From NCBI RefSeq assembly GCF_011764425.1, contig NZ_BLPF01000002.1, positions 496,997-560,996 on the forward strand: a stretch of DNA of 64,000 nucleotides. Reading direction: 5' to 3'. Positions 25,854 to 34,984 of the stretch are shown one piece after another (position 1 is the first letter of the stretch; each line of letters opens with the position of its first letter). This DNA is from Phytohabitans houttuyneae. Lineage in GTDB: Bacteria; Actinomycetota; Actinomycetes; Mycobacteriales; Micromonosporaceae. Under the pieces are notes generated by a model. That model did not search any database. It had not been told where the DNA came from and saw only the letters and a list, made by a program, of their open reading frames with translations. The position numbers were made by a program, and so were the translations under genes.

Positions 25854-27376
25854 ATGAGCGGCAACGAGAAACCATCAGGCCCGCCCGTGGCGGAGGCGGT
25901 CACCGTCACGAAGCGGTACGGCTCGACGGTCGCGCTGGACCAGGCCCAGATCCGTGTGCTGCCGGGGGAGACCCACGCCCTCGTCGGCCGCAACGGGGCG
26001 GGCAAGTCCACCCTCGTGTCGATCCTGACCGGCCTGCAGGCACCGGACGCGGGACATGTCCTGTTCGCCGGCGCGGCGGCGCCACGGCTGTCCGACCGAA
26101 ACGCCTGGCGGCGGCAGGTGGCCTGCGTCTACCAGAGGTCGACCATCATCCCGCAGCTGACCGTCGCCGAAAACCTTCTGCTCAACCGCTACGACCGGGG
26201 CCGCCTCGGACTGATCAGCTGGCGTTCCCTGCGCCAGCGTGCGCGCGACCTGCTCGACGTCTGGTCGGTCGGTGTGGACGTCGACGCCAAGGCCAAGGAC
26301 CTGAGCGTCGAGCAGCGCCAGTTCGTGGAGATCGCGCGGGCACTGTCGTTCGGCGCGCGGTTCATCATCCTCGACGAGCCGACCGCCCAGCTCGACGCCG
26401 GCGCGATCACCCGGCTCTTCGACCACATCCGCGACCTGCAGACCCAGGGCGTCACCTTCCTGTTCATCAGCCACCATCTGCAGGAGATCTACGAGATCTG
26501 TGACATGGTCACCGTCTTTCGCGACGCCCGCCACATCGTCACCGCACCCGTCGCCGACCTCCCCCGCGGCGAACTCGTCGCGGCCATGACCGGTGAGGCC
26601 ACAGCGCTCGACGTCCCCGGTCGCGGACGGCCCAGACCGGCGATACCGATGTCGTTCTCGACGTCGCCGGCCTACGCCTGGACGGCCTGTTCGACGACAT
26701 CTCGTTCCAGGTCGGCGCCGGGGAGATCGTCGGGCTGGCGGGCGCCGGTGGGAGCGGCAAGACGGAGGTGGCCGAGACGATCGTCGGACTCCGCACGCCC
26801 GACGCGGGCACGATCACCGTCGACGGCCAGTCGCCGCGGCCGGGTCACGTCAGCGCCGCCCTCGCCAGCGGCGTCGGGTTCGTGCCGCAGGACCGTCACC
26901 ACCAAGGCCTGGTGGCGAACATGTCGATCGCCGACAACACCACCATGACGATCCCCGAACGGCTCGGCACGGCCGGCTTTCTCAGCACACGCCGGCGTGA
27001 CGCGGTCGCCAACACGTTGATCGACGCCCTCGCCATCAAGACGCCCGGACCCGACCTGCCGGTCTCCGGGCTCTCCGGCGGCAACCAGCAGAAGGTCGTC
27101 ATGGCACGCGCCCTCGCCAACGACCCCAAGGTGCTGGTGCTCATCACGCCCACCGCGGGTGTGGACGTGCGGTCGAAGGAGTTCCTCCTCGACAAGGTCG
27201 ACCAGGTCGCGACAGCCGGTACCGGCGTCATCGTGGCTTCCGACGAGCTCGACGACCTCCGTATCTGCGATCGCGTCCTGGTGGTCTTCCAGGGGCGGAT
27301 CGTCGCCGAACTGCCCAGCGGCTGGCGAGACCACGACGTTGTCGCCGCGATGGAAGGACTGACCGTCGATGCCTAA
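25854..27376 (+). CDS. Sugar ABC transporter ATP-binding protein, frameshifted as sequenced; second NBD lacks Walker B acids
   Basis: A two-domain CUT2-type ATPase, about 507 residues when repaired. NBD1 is canonical: VGRNGAGKST, LSVEQRQFVEIARAL, FIILDEPTAQLD. NBD2 has GAGGSGKTE and LSGGNQQKV, but its Walker B reads VLVLITPTAGVDV, with Ile-Thr where Asp-Glu is expected, so the second site is probably not catalytic. ATG 25854 has a GGAGGAGAGG site. The frame changes at the C4 run 26615-26618: restoring a fifth C joins ALDVP to RSRTAQTGDTDVVLDVAGL. As sequenced the product would end around 26948 with a scrambled tail. It sits between the binding-protein and permease genes of the L-fucose-linked importer. 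Confidence 0.85.
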
Positions 27377-28415
27377 GACCATGACCGCCGCGGCCGCCGT
27401 TCCTGACGGCTCCGCGGTCGCAGCCGGGCCACCGCCTCGCCGGCCGCTGGGGAGGCTCGCCCTCGCGCGGCTACGAGACCTCGCCCTGGTACCGGCGATC
27501 GCACTCATCGCCGTGGTCGGGCAGCTCGTCAACCCGGTGTTCCTCCAGCCCGACAACCTCATCAACATCGCACAGACCATGTCCGAGGTCGCGTTGCTGG
27601 TGCTCGCGCAGACGATCGTCCTGGTCGCGGGCAAGATGGACCTGTCACTGGAGTCCACCTTCGGGCTCGCGCCGGGCGTCGCCGCGTGGATGACCGTTGC
27701 CGTCGGCGCGGGCCACGGCACCGGACTGCTGTCCGGTGCCTGGGCGATCCCGATCACCCTCCTGGTCGGGGCGCTCATCGGCATCGCGAACGCGGCACTG
27801 ATCGTCCGGTTCGGGCTGCACGGGTTCATCGTGACGCTGGGCATGCTCATCGTCCTGCGTGGCCTGCTCACCGGGATCTCCGGCGGGCAGACCTTCTTCA
27901 ACCTGCCCGAGTCGATGATGTACCTGGGCACCGCCGTCTGGCTCGGCGTCCCGGCGTCGATCTGGATCTGTGTCGCCCTCTTCGCGGCCGGGATCGTGCT
28001 GCTCGGATACACCGGGTTCGGCCGCTCCCTCTACGCGATCGGCGGCAACGTCGACGCGGCCAAAGCGGCGGGCATCCGCACCGACCGCGTGCTGTGGATC
28101 GCCCTGATCGGCGCGAGTGTGCTCGCCGCGCTGGGCGGCCTGCTGCTGTCCGGCCGGCTCGCCTCGGTCGCAGCCTCCCAAGGCAACGGCGCCATCTTCA
28201 CCGTCTTCGCCGCCGCAGTCATCGGTGGTGTCAGCCTCAACGGCGGCAAGGGCACGATGTTCGGCGCGTTCACCGGGATCCTGCTGCTCTTCATGATCCA
28301 GAACGTGCTGACACTCGCCGGCGTGCCGGCGCAGTGGATCGGCGCACTGAACGGGGCGATCATCCTCATCGCGCTCGTCGTCTCCCGCATCACCGGCGGC
28401 AAGGCACAGGAGTGA
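27369..28415 (+). CDS. Sugar ABC transporter permease (CUT2 type)
   Basis: A 348-residue membrane protein with about ten hydrophobic segments, VLAQTIVLVAGKMDLSLEST as the conserved early motif, and VFAAAVIGGVSLNGGKGTMFGAF as the coupling loop. The start overlaps the ATPase stop by 8 bases. It completes the importer with the ATPase and the binding lipoprotein; one permease gene implies a homodimeric channel. Confidence 0.92.
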   Translation: MPKTMTAAAAVPDGSAVAAGPPPRRPLGRLALARLRDLALVPAIALIAVVGQLVNPVFLQPDNLINIAQTMSEVALLVLAQTIVLVAGKMDLSLESTFGLAPGVAAWMTVAVGAGHGTGLLSGAWAIPITLLVGALIGIANAALIVRFGLHGFIVTLGMLIVLRGLLTGISGGQTFFNLPESMMYLGTAVWLGVPASIWICVALFAAGIVLLGYTGFGRSLYAIGGNVDAAKAAGIRTDRVLWIALIGASVLAALGGLLLSGRLASVAASQGNGAIFTVFAAAVIGGVSLNGGKGTMFGAFTGILLLFMIQNVLTLAGVPAQWIGALNGAIILIALVVSRITGGKAQE

Positions 28416-28420
28416 CGCTC

Positions 28421-29284
28421 ATGCCCGGAGACATCATCGACGCGCACCACCATCTGTGGAACCGCGAGCGCTTTCCCCAACCCTGGATCGACCCGGCGAG
28501 CATGGCCGCGATCGACGCCGACTTCGAACCGGCGGATCTCGCCTTGGAAGCCAAGCCGTCCGGCGTCACGGGTACCGTCGTCGTGCAGACGATCCACTCC
28601 GAAGCTGAGACGATCGACCTGCTCGCCGTCGCGGCACGCAGCGAGCTGATCAGGGGAGTAGTCGGCTGGGTCGACCTCACCACCCCCGGCGTCGCCGACC
28701 GCATCCGCCGCCTCCAGGGCGGACCCGGCGGCGGCAAGCTGGTCGGCATCCGCCACCTCGTGCAGGGCGAGCCCGACCCGGCCTTTCTGGAGTACGACAC
28801 CATCCGCCGCGCCCTGGCCGCGGTCGCGGATGCCGGCCTCGTCTTCGACCTGGTGATCCGGCACCATCAGCTGCCCGCGGCCATCCGTCTCGTGGAAAGC
28901 CTTCCACAGGTCGCGTTCGTCCTCGACCACCTGGGCAAGCCGCCGCTGGCCACCGGTGACCTGCGAGAGTGGGCCGACCACCTTCGCACGTTGGCCCAGC
29001 TGCCGAACATCTCCGCGAAGCTTTCCGGTCTGGCGACGGAGGCGAACTGGTCGTCGTGGCGGCCGGCCGATCTGGCACCGGCGGTGTCCCAGGCGCTCGA
29101 GACCTTCGGGCCCAGCCGCCTCATGTTCGGCTCCGACTGGCCGGTCTGCCTGCTCGCCACCACCTATCAAGGCTGGATCGACGTCGTGCGCGGGCTGCTC
29201 GCCGGCTGCGACGAGCGCGAGCAGGACCAGATCTGGCGACAGACCGCGCAGCGGGTCTACCAGCTCGCGGCCTCCGACCGGTAG
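28421..29284 (+). CDS. Amidohydrolase, probable L-fucono-1,5-lactonase
   Basis: A 287-residue amidohydrolase_2 family protein. Metal/active-site motifs: IDAHHHLW at the N-terminus, HLVQGEPDP, FVLDHLGKPP and MFGSDWPVC near the C-terminus. The family includes L-fuconolactonases and L-rhamnono-lactonases, which open sugar lactones. ATG 28421 is chosen because AGGAG ends eight bases before it; GTG 28412 overlapping the permease stop is the alternative. As last gene of the plus-strand arm it supplies the step between the aldose dehydrogenase and L-fuconate dehydratase. Confidence 0.87.
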   Translation: MPGDIIDAHHHLWNRERFPQPWIDPASMAAIDADFEPADLALEAKPSGVTGTVVVQTIHSEAETIDLLAVAARSELIRGVVGWVDLTTPGVADRIRRLQGGPGGGKLVGIRHLVQGEPDPAFLEYDTIRRALAAVADAGLVFDLVIRHHQLPAAIRLVESLPQVAFVLDHLGKPPLATGDLREWADHLRTLAQLPNISAKLSGLATEANWSSWRPADLAPAVSQALETFGPSRLMFGSDWPVCLLATTYQGWIDVVRGLLAGCDEREQDQIWRQTAQRVYQLAASDR

Positions 29285-29976
29285 GTCGGCCTACGCGCGC
29301 GCAAACAGCGTCCGCGAGGGCTTCCATGTCAGGTTTGTCGCGAGGGTACGTTCTCAAGGTCGGCGTCTATCTCCGCGGCCGGCACACCATGGGCACCGCG
29401 TGGGCGAGGCACTAACTGATGGGGTGCTCGTCACCGTGAATCGACGCGGTCCGGTCAGGCGCGCGGCGCACTGTTCGCCCGTCGCTACGAGTTGATCGGC
29501 CATGCGGCTTCGGACGCCGGCCGAGGTCAGCACCGGCTAGACCAATAGGGTCAGCGTGCCTGACCGGCGACGCTGCCTCCCATCCAGCCGACTTCGAGGT
29601 CACGGTCGTGAGCGCCGTTGCCGGAGAGCTTCACCGACGTCGGCGTCTGCGGGGACGCCAAGCGGCTCCTCTCCGCACAGGCACTCGCACAGGTCGGCGG
29701 GACGCCCCAGCGCCCTCGGTACGGTCACGTCGCGCAGGCCGACGTGGGACAGGGCGCTGAGCGCGGTCGTCTCGGCGCGTACCAGATCTGGCAGCTCCTC
29801 TTCGCACACGGCCTGGTCGGCGCCGCCTATCTGGGCTTCTTCACGATTAGCCGCCGCGGCAGCGAGTTCACCTGGCCCCGCGGTGGCCGTTGGTAGTGCG
29901 GACAACCGGGCACTCCATCAACGTGAGGGCGGGCGCAATCGTCTGTGCGATCGGCAGCCGGCACCGCAGGTTTTGC
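29285..29976. other. Long intergenic stretch, no supported gene
   Basis: About 690 bases between the lactonase gene and the next promoter. Short frames exist on both strands (for example 29600-29905 minus and 29618-29896 plus), but none has a ribosome site, recognisable motif or neighbour logic. The first bases hold a weak GTAGG/CCTAC hairpin that may help end the L-fucose operon. It could hold decayed gene remains; I could not match any family. Confidence 0.5.
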
Positions 29977-30026
29977 TTGACACGTCTCGATCTTCCCTAG
30001 CATGCTCGCTGCTAAATCAGTTTAGC
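29977..30026 (+). promoter_or_regulatory. Promoter with LacI operator GCTAAATCAGTTTAGC
   Basis: TTGACA (29977-29982), an 18-base spacer and CATGCT (30001-30006), followed directly by the operator at 30011-30026 with arms GCTAAA and TTTAGC. The same promoter-operator order, including CATGCTCG, recurs at 33538-33585. Repressor bound here would sit over the start of transcription of the esterase gene. Confidence 0.75.
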
Positions 30027-30046
30027 TCCCGGAAAGGACAAGCTGG

Positions 30047-31366
30047 ATGCAGATCGGCAGACGGGCCGTGGCGATCGCCTCGACCCTGGCATTGGCGACA
30101 TCGGGCCTGGCGTACGGGGGGCAGGCCGGCGGTCCTGGCGGTGGCGGTGCGGACGAGGGGATCCGCAGCATCACCCCGATCACGACCGTCTACACGTACG
30201 GTCAGAAGGTCTCCGCGGTGGCGGTCGAGTACGGCGCCAACGTCAACCCGCGCGAGCTGGACAACTCCACCTTCGCGGTCCAGGACACCCTCTACAACTT
30301 CCGGTTCAACCCCATCGAGGACCTGCCCAAGCTGACCGACCGCACAGTCACCCGCACCTACGTCAACAACGCCGCCGCGACCCGGGCGGACCACCGTTCG
30401 GTATCCGGCCGCTACGTCATCGTCGAGCTTGACGCGGACCAGAACGCGGGCTGGACCGTCATCGTCTCCAAGTGCCCGACCTTCCTGTGCACGGTCAAGG
30501 TGAACCCGGACCTGCCGACCCGCCTGGTGCAGCGCAAGGCGGTGTACGGCCAGCCGCGCTTCGGCATCGGCAAGGGCGCGGTGCTTGCCAAGGCGACCCC
30601 GACGACCTCGCGTGAGATGACGGCGAAGCCGGTCAACCAGTTGGTCGACGAGTTCACCTACGGCTCGTACCTCAGCGGCGGGATGGTCCTGCCGTACCAC
30701 TACCACCTACCGAAGAACTACGACCCGGCCAAGAGGTACCCGCTGATGGTCGTGCTGCCCGGCCACGGCATGGGCTGGGACGGCGACAACTCGCTGGTCC
30801 AGGTGGCCGCCGACATCCCCGCGACCGCCTGGCTGCAGCCGGAGTGGACGGGCAGCAACGAGGACGTCATCGTGCTCGCACCGCAAAACCAGCGGGTGGG
30901 CGGCGCCGCCGAGGCGGACCTGCTGGTGAAGATGCTGGACCAGTTCGCCAAGGACTTCGCGGTCGACAAGCGGCGGATCTACGCGACCACCGTCTCCTAC
31001 GGCGCGCAACTGCTGTGGAACGCGTACGCCAAGCGGCCGGACCTGTTCGCCGGTGGGCTGGTGACAGGTGGGTTCGCGGTGAACGCCGACCAGGCGGCGG
31101 CCATCGCGGCCGCCGAGATCCCGCTGTGGGTGACGCATGGCGTGCACGACCACCTGCTGAACATCAACCTCGCCCGCAACACCCGCGCCCTGTTGACGAA
31201 CGCGTACACGGCGCGGGGAAAGAGCCCGGAGCAGATCGCGGCGCTGCTGCACTACGTCGAGTACGAGGACGCCGCGTTCACGCTGCCGGACTACCACGCC
31301 GCGTACGGACCGACCTATGAGGACGGTACGGCGCTGCGCTGGCTGCTCGACCAGAGCAAAGCCTGA
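30047..31366 (+). CDS. Secreted alpha/beta hydrolase (EstA-like esterase with N-terminal Ig-like domain)
   Basis: A 439-residue protein. After a signal peptide (1-26) comes an Ig-like domain (about 35-170, containing YGQKVSAVAVEYGANVNPRE) like that found before the catalytic domain of Thermotoga EstA-type esterases. The alpha/beta hydrolase domain runs from about 200 to the end. The putative nucleophile is Ser317 in TTVSYGAQ, a divergent form of GxSxG; WVTHGVHDHLL and YHAAYG offer Asp/His partners. ATG 30047 has GGAAAGGA upstream. Its operator is shared with the GH32-like and importer genes, so it belongs to that sugar regulon; an esterase removing acyl groups from the same glycan is a reasonable guess. 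It converges on the GH32-like gene with a 52-base overlap. Confidence 0.8.
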   Translation: MQIGRRAVAIASTLALATSGLAYGGQAGGPGGGGADEGIRSITPITTVYTYGQKVSAVAVEYGANVNPRELDNSTFAVQDTLYNFRFNPIEDLPKLTDRTVTRTYVNNAAATRADHRSVSGRYVIVELDADQNAGWTVIVSKCPTFLCTVKVNPDLPTRLVQRKAVYGQPRFGIGKGAVLAKATPTTSREMTAKPVNQLVDEFTYGSYLSGGMVLPYHYHLPKNYDPAKRYPLMVVLPGHGMGWDGDNSLVQVAADIPATAWLQPEWTGSNEDVIVLAPQNQRVGGAAEADLLVKMLDQFAKDFAVDKRRIYATTVSYGAQLLWNAYAKRPDLFAGGLVTGGFAVNADQAAAIAAAEIPLWVTHGVHDHLLNINLARNTRALLTNAYTARGKSPEQIAALLHYVEYEDAAFTLPDYHAAYGPTYEDGTALRWLLDQSKA

Positions 31367-32301
31367 TCGGGAGTGCCATCCGGCGTGCGGGCCACCAGTC
31401 CCGCCGCCGGGTGGTACCCGACCGGGATGGGGTCGCTGAGCTCGCCGACGAACGCGCCGTCCACACGGTCGACGAAACCGATGACACCCCAACCGTCGCG
31501 GCCGTACGGGACGAGGCGGGGCGCGTAGAGGTGCGGGTGCGGGAACGGCTGCGCGGACGCCACGTCCCAGTGACCGGTGACGCCGGCACCCGGCACCACC
31601 CACACGCGGTCCTCGACCGCACCGGCGTTGGTGCAGAAGAGCAGCAGCGGCTGGCCGTCGACCACAGCGACCTGAGGTACCTCGAGGTGGCCGAAGCCGG
31701 CCGGAGTGGACAGTGGGGGTTGGACAGTCCACGTGAGCAGGTCCGGTGAGGTCGCGTGCCCGATGACACCGCGCCCCTCGGCCGGCCCGGTGCGGGCGCG
31801 TGCGGTCAGCAGCATGTGCCAGCCGTCGCCGTCCGGGTCGGCGAAAACCCATGGGTCGCGCCATGCCTGCTCGTACCAGGCGGTCGGGTCGAGCAGTTCG
31901 TACCAGGTCGGGTCGGCCTCGACCAAGGGTTCGGTGCCGTGCCGGTGCCAGGTGATCAGGTCGTCCGAGACCGCGAGCCCGACCCGTTGGACCAGGCCAC
32001 GTTCGGCCCGGCTGACCCCGGTGTAGAACATGTACCACCGCGCGTCCGGCCCGCGGACCGTGCAACCGGTCCAGGTGGCCAGGTCATCCCAGGCCGGTGC
32101 GTCGGCCGCGACAAGGGCGTCCGGCAGCAGGCGCCACGAGCGCAGGTCGTCGGAGACGGCGTGGCCGATCGTGGCACGGTGATGCCGGCGCTCGGGGTCG
32201 AGCAGGGCTCGGGAGGCGCGCAGGAAGAAGGCGTGCCAGGCGCCGCTGTCGTCCTGCGCGTACCAGCTGTCCCACACCCAGTGGTCGGGGAGTCGAAGCA
32301 T
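31315..32301 (-). CDS. Glycoside hydrolase of GH32/GH68-like five-bladed propeller type
   Basis: A 328-residue protein without signal peptide, so cytoplasmic. The N-terminal WVWDSWYAQDDSG provides the expected Asp (Asp11), EQAWRDPWVFADPDG supplies the RDP motif, and GHLEVPQ the likely acid/base Glu, all in the order of GH32 fructosidases and related families. It could act on beta-fructosides or another imported oligosaccharide. There is no strong ribosome site before ATG 32301 and the operator is only 17 bases upstream, so the mRNA may be leaderless or nearly so. The 3' end overlaps the convergent esterase gene by 52 bases. Confidence 0.78.
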   Translation of the reverse strand: MLRLPDHWVWDSWYAQDDSGAWHAFFLRASRALLDPERRHHRATIGHAVSDDLRSWRLLPDALVAADAPAWDDLATWTGCTVRGPDARWYMFYTGVSRAERGLVQRVGLAVSDDLITWHRHGTEPLVEADPTWYELLDPTAWYEQAWRDPWVFADPDGDGWHMLLTARARTGPAEGRGVIGHATSPDLLTWTVQPPLSTPAGFGHLEVPQVAVVDGQPLLLFCTNAGAVEDRVWVVPGAGVTGHWDVASAQPFPHPHLYAPRLVPYGRDGWGVIGFVDRVDGAFVGELSDPIPVGYHPAAGLVARTPDGTPDQALLWSSSQRSAVPSS

Positions 32302-32317
32302 GCGCCGAAAGGTAGCA

Positions 32318-32333
32318 GTTAAATCGGTTTAGC
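32318..32333. promoter_or_regulatory. LacI operator GTTAAATCGGTTTAGC
   Basis: One-base variant in the left arm of the operator at 30011 and 33570, placed between the GH32-like gene and the LacI gene. It would control the GH32-like gene transcribed leftward. Confidence 0.7.
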
Positions 32334-32354
32334 GCGACGCCGGAGCCGGTCTGG

Positions 32355-33377
32355 TCAGGCCGGCGACGCGATGGACCGGCGCCTGCGCAACGACATCGGG
32401 ACGACGGTGGGTCCGGCGGCGCGGCCGTCCAGGAGCAGTTCCACGGCGCGGCGGCCCATCGTCTCGTGGGGCAGGGCGACGGTGGACAGGCCCGGGCGCA
32501 GCCACGCGGCGATCGGGTCGTCGTCGAACGAGACGACCGAGACGTCCTGCGGCACGCTCAGCCCGGCGTCGGCAAGCGCCTGGTATGCGCCGAACGCGAG
32601 GCGGTCGTTCATGCAGACGACCGCGGTGGGCCGGTCCGGCCTGCGCAGCAGGGTCCGCATGGCGGCGTAGCCGTGCTCGGGCAGCCAGTCGGGGCAGGAG
32701 ACCTCGCGGTGGACGCTCGTGCCGGCCTCGTCGAGTGCGTCGTGGATGCCGCGCAGCCGGGCGCCGGCGGCCAGTGACACCTCGGGATCGGTCTCCTTGA
32801 GCCGGTTTCGGCCGATGATCGCGATCCGGTCCCGGTGGCCCTTGTCCAGCAGCGCGCCGGCCGCGGTGCGCCCGGCGCGCTCGTCGTCGGGAAGCACGCA
32901 GGGCAGGCCTTCCGGGCTCGTGGCGTTGAGCAGCACCACAGGGCCGGCGAGCAGGGCGGGCGGGACGGTGAGGCGGCGGGTGGCCATCGCGGCGTAGATG
33001 ACCCCGTCGACCTGGCGGTCCAGCATCGCGTCTATCGCGTACTGCTCGAAGGCGACGTCGCCCTGGGTCTCGGCGATGAGCAGCACGTGGTCGTGCTCGC
33101 GGGCGGCGTCCAGCGCGCCGCGGATGAGGTCGCCGGCGAACCGGGTGGTGGCGACGATGTCGGAGACGAACGCGATGGTGGCGGTCTTGCGGGTGCGCAG
33201 GCTCCGCGCGGCCACGTTCGGCCGGTAGCCGAGCTCCTCGGCCGCGGCGAACACCCGCTGGTGCGCTTCGGCGGACAGGCGGGTGCCCTCGCGCCCGTTG
33301 AGCACCATCGACGCCGCGGTCTTGGACAGCCCGGCACGGCGTGCCACGTCCGCGAGGGTCGCTCGCTTGTGCCCCAT
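32355..33377 (-). CDS. LacI-family transcriptional repressor of the adjacent sugar regulon
   Basis: A 340-residue LacI protein. The helix-turn-helix reads ATLADVARRAGLSKTAASMV with the hinge LGYRPNVAARSLR; the periplasmic-binding-like core ends in VVSFDDDPIAAWLRPGLSTV. Three near-identical operators surround it: before the esterase (30011), the GH32-like gene (32318) and the binding-protein operon (33570). That makes it the obvious repressor of all three units, relieved by a sugar imported by the ABC system. Divergent from the importer operon. Confidence 0.92.
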   Translation of the reverse strand: MGHKRATLADVARRAGLSKTAASMVLNGREGTRLSAEAHQRVFAAAEELGYRPNVAARSLRTRKTATIAFVSDIVATTRFAGDLIRGALDAAREHDHVLLIAETQGDVAFEQYAIDAMLDRQVDGVIYAAMATRRLTVPPALLAGPVVLLNATSPEGLPCVLPDDERAGRTAAGALLDKGHRDRIAIIGRNRLKETDPEVSLAAGARLRGIHDALDEAGTSVHREVSCPDWLPEHGYAAMRTLLRRPDRPTAVVCMNDRLAFGAYQALADAGLSVPQDVSVVSFDDDPIAAWLRPGLSTVALPHETMGRRAVELLLDGRAAGPTVVPMSLRRRRSIASPA

Positions 33378-33537
33378 CAGTCCTCCGAATCAGGCGGCTG
33401 CGCCGCTTCGCCCCATCATGATGCGATGCCGGTGCCCGGGGAAGCGGCAAGGCGGCCCTCTGCCGGCGATCGTAGCGTCGTGCCCCTTGTGCGCCAGCAC
33501 GTGAACCGGCTGTTTCCGGGTCGTTGCCGAATGGTCC

Positions 33538-33585
33538 TTGACAGTGCTCATCGTCGCGGCCATGCTCGTGCTAAATCAGTTTAGC
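33538..33585 (+). promoter_or_regulatory. Promoter with LacI operator GCTAAATCAGTTTAGC
   Basis: TTGACA (33538-33543), a 17-base spacer and CATGCT (33561-33566), then an operator identical to that at 30011 (33570-33585). It drives the binding-protein/permease operon that starts at 33621. Confidence 0.78.
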
Positions 33586-33620
33586 GAACTCATTCGCTCA
33601 TGCTGAGCAAGGAGCCATAG

Positions 33621-34984
33621 ATGCCTGAAGACACAGCAAAGCGCCTGTCGCGGCGCGGCGTGGTACTCGCCGCACCGGTGATGGCCCTGGTTATGGCGGC
33701 CGCGGCGTGCAGTGCGCCCGGCGCCGAAGAGCCGGCGTCAGGGCCGGCCAGCGGCACGGTAAGCACCGAGCTCGGCAGCGAGCAGATCACGCTGGAGATG
33801 TACGCCGAGACCGGCTTCCCGCTGGCCAAGGCCCTCGCCGACGAGTTCACCAAACAGCACCCGAACGTGAAGTTCAACGTCCGCGAGGACCAGTTCACGG
33901 TCATCGTGGAGAACGCGCCACGCGTGCTCGCCTCGGACAGCGCGCCGGACATCATCCGCCTGCCCACGATGGTCGACCTGGTCAAGGACGGCCTGTTGAA
34001 GAACCTCGACCCGTACTTCACCGCGTACGGCTGGGACAAGTTTCCCGCCTCCCAGCTCGTGCAGCTGCGGGTCGCCGAGGGCGGGCGGCCGCGCGGCAGC
34101 GGCTCGCTCTACGCGATGGGGCTCGGGTACAGCGTTACCGGCGTCTTCTACAACAAGCAGCTCGCCCAGAGGGTGGGCATGACGCAGCCGCCGGCAACAG
34201 TCGCCGAGTTCGAACAGCTGCTGGCCAAGGCGAAGGCGGCCAACGTGCAGCCCATCATGCAGTTCAACAAGAACACGGCGGGTATCAACTTCCCCACCAG
34301 GCACTGCAGAACCAGTTCGGCGACCCGGCCCAGATCGCCGACTGGATCTTCCAGAAGCCGGGCGCCACGTTCGACACACCGGCCGCGCTGAAGGCCACCC
34401 AGACCATCCAGAAGTGGGCGCAGTCCGGGTACTTCCCGAAGGACGCGAACGCGATCGACTACACCGCCATGATGGGCCAGTTCCAGAAGGGTGGCGGCCT
34501 GTTCATGTTCAACGGCGACTGGGAGTCGGCCAACCTCGACAAGGGCATGCCGGGCAACGTCGGCTTCTTCCTCTTCCCCGGCGAGAGCGCCGGTGCCAAG
34601 CACGTGGCCATGTCCGCGCCGAACACCTTCGGCGTCGGCGCGAAGGCCAAGAACCCGGACGCGGCCGCGTTCTTCCTCAACTGGGTTCACACGAACGACA
34701 AGGCCCGCGAGATCACCGTGAAGCTCGGCGGCTCCAGCCCTGGTGGACCGCCGGACCTGACCGTCCCGCCCGCGGCCGAGGGGACCGTGCTGTCCGAGAC
34801 GCTCAAGGCCTCGCAGCAGCTCGGTGCGGAAAACGGCGCGGTGGACTTCACCGCAAACGCCACCGGCGCCATCTTCGCCTCGGCGATCACCCCGGAGATG
34901 CAGAAGCTCGTCGCCGGGCAGCAGACCCCCGAGGGGTACGTCAAGGCCGTGCAGACCGAGTACGAGAAGGAACTGTCCCAGTGA
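33621..34984 (+). CDS. Extracellular solute-binding lipoprotein (family 1, CUT1), frameshifted as sequenced
   Basis: About 454 residues when repaired. The N-terminus has a Tat-like twin arginine (LSRRGVVLA) and a lipobox ending at Cys30 (AAAC). Family-1 motifs include SDSAPDIIRLPTMVDL, YNKQLAQRVG and FNGDWESANL. As sequenced the first frame ends at 34391; at the C4 run 34292-34295 a fifth C restores INFPHQALQNQFGDPAQIADWIF and the rest of the protein. CUT1 binding proteins take oligosaccharides. ATG 33621 has AAGGAG six bases upstream. It is followed by two overlapping permease genes; no ATPase is encoded here, as usual for CUT1 systems that share an MsiK-type ATPase. Confidence 0.85.

Noticed and set aside
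29600-29905. Possible small gene on the minus strand in the 29.3-30 kb gap
   Set aside because: No ribosome site, no recognisable motif, and an overlapping open frame on the other strand of similar quality.
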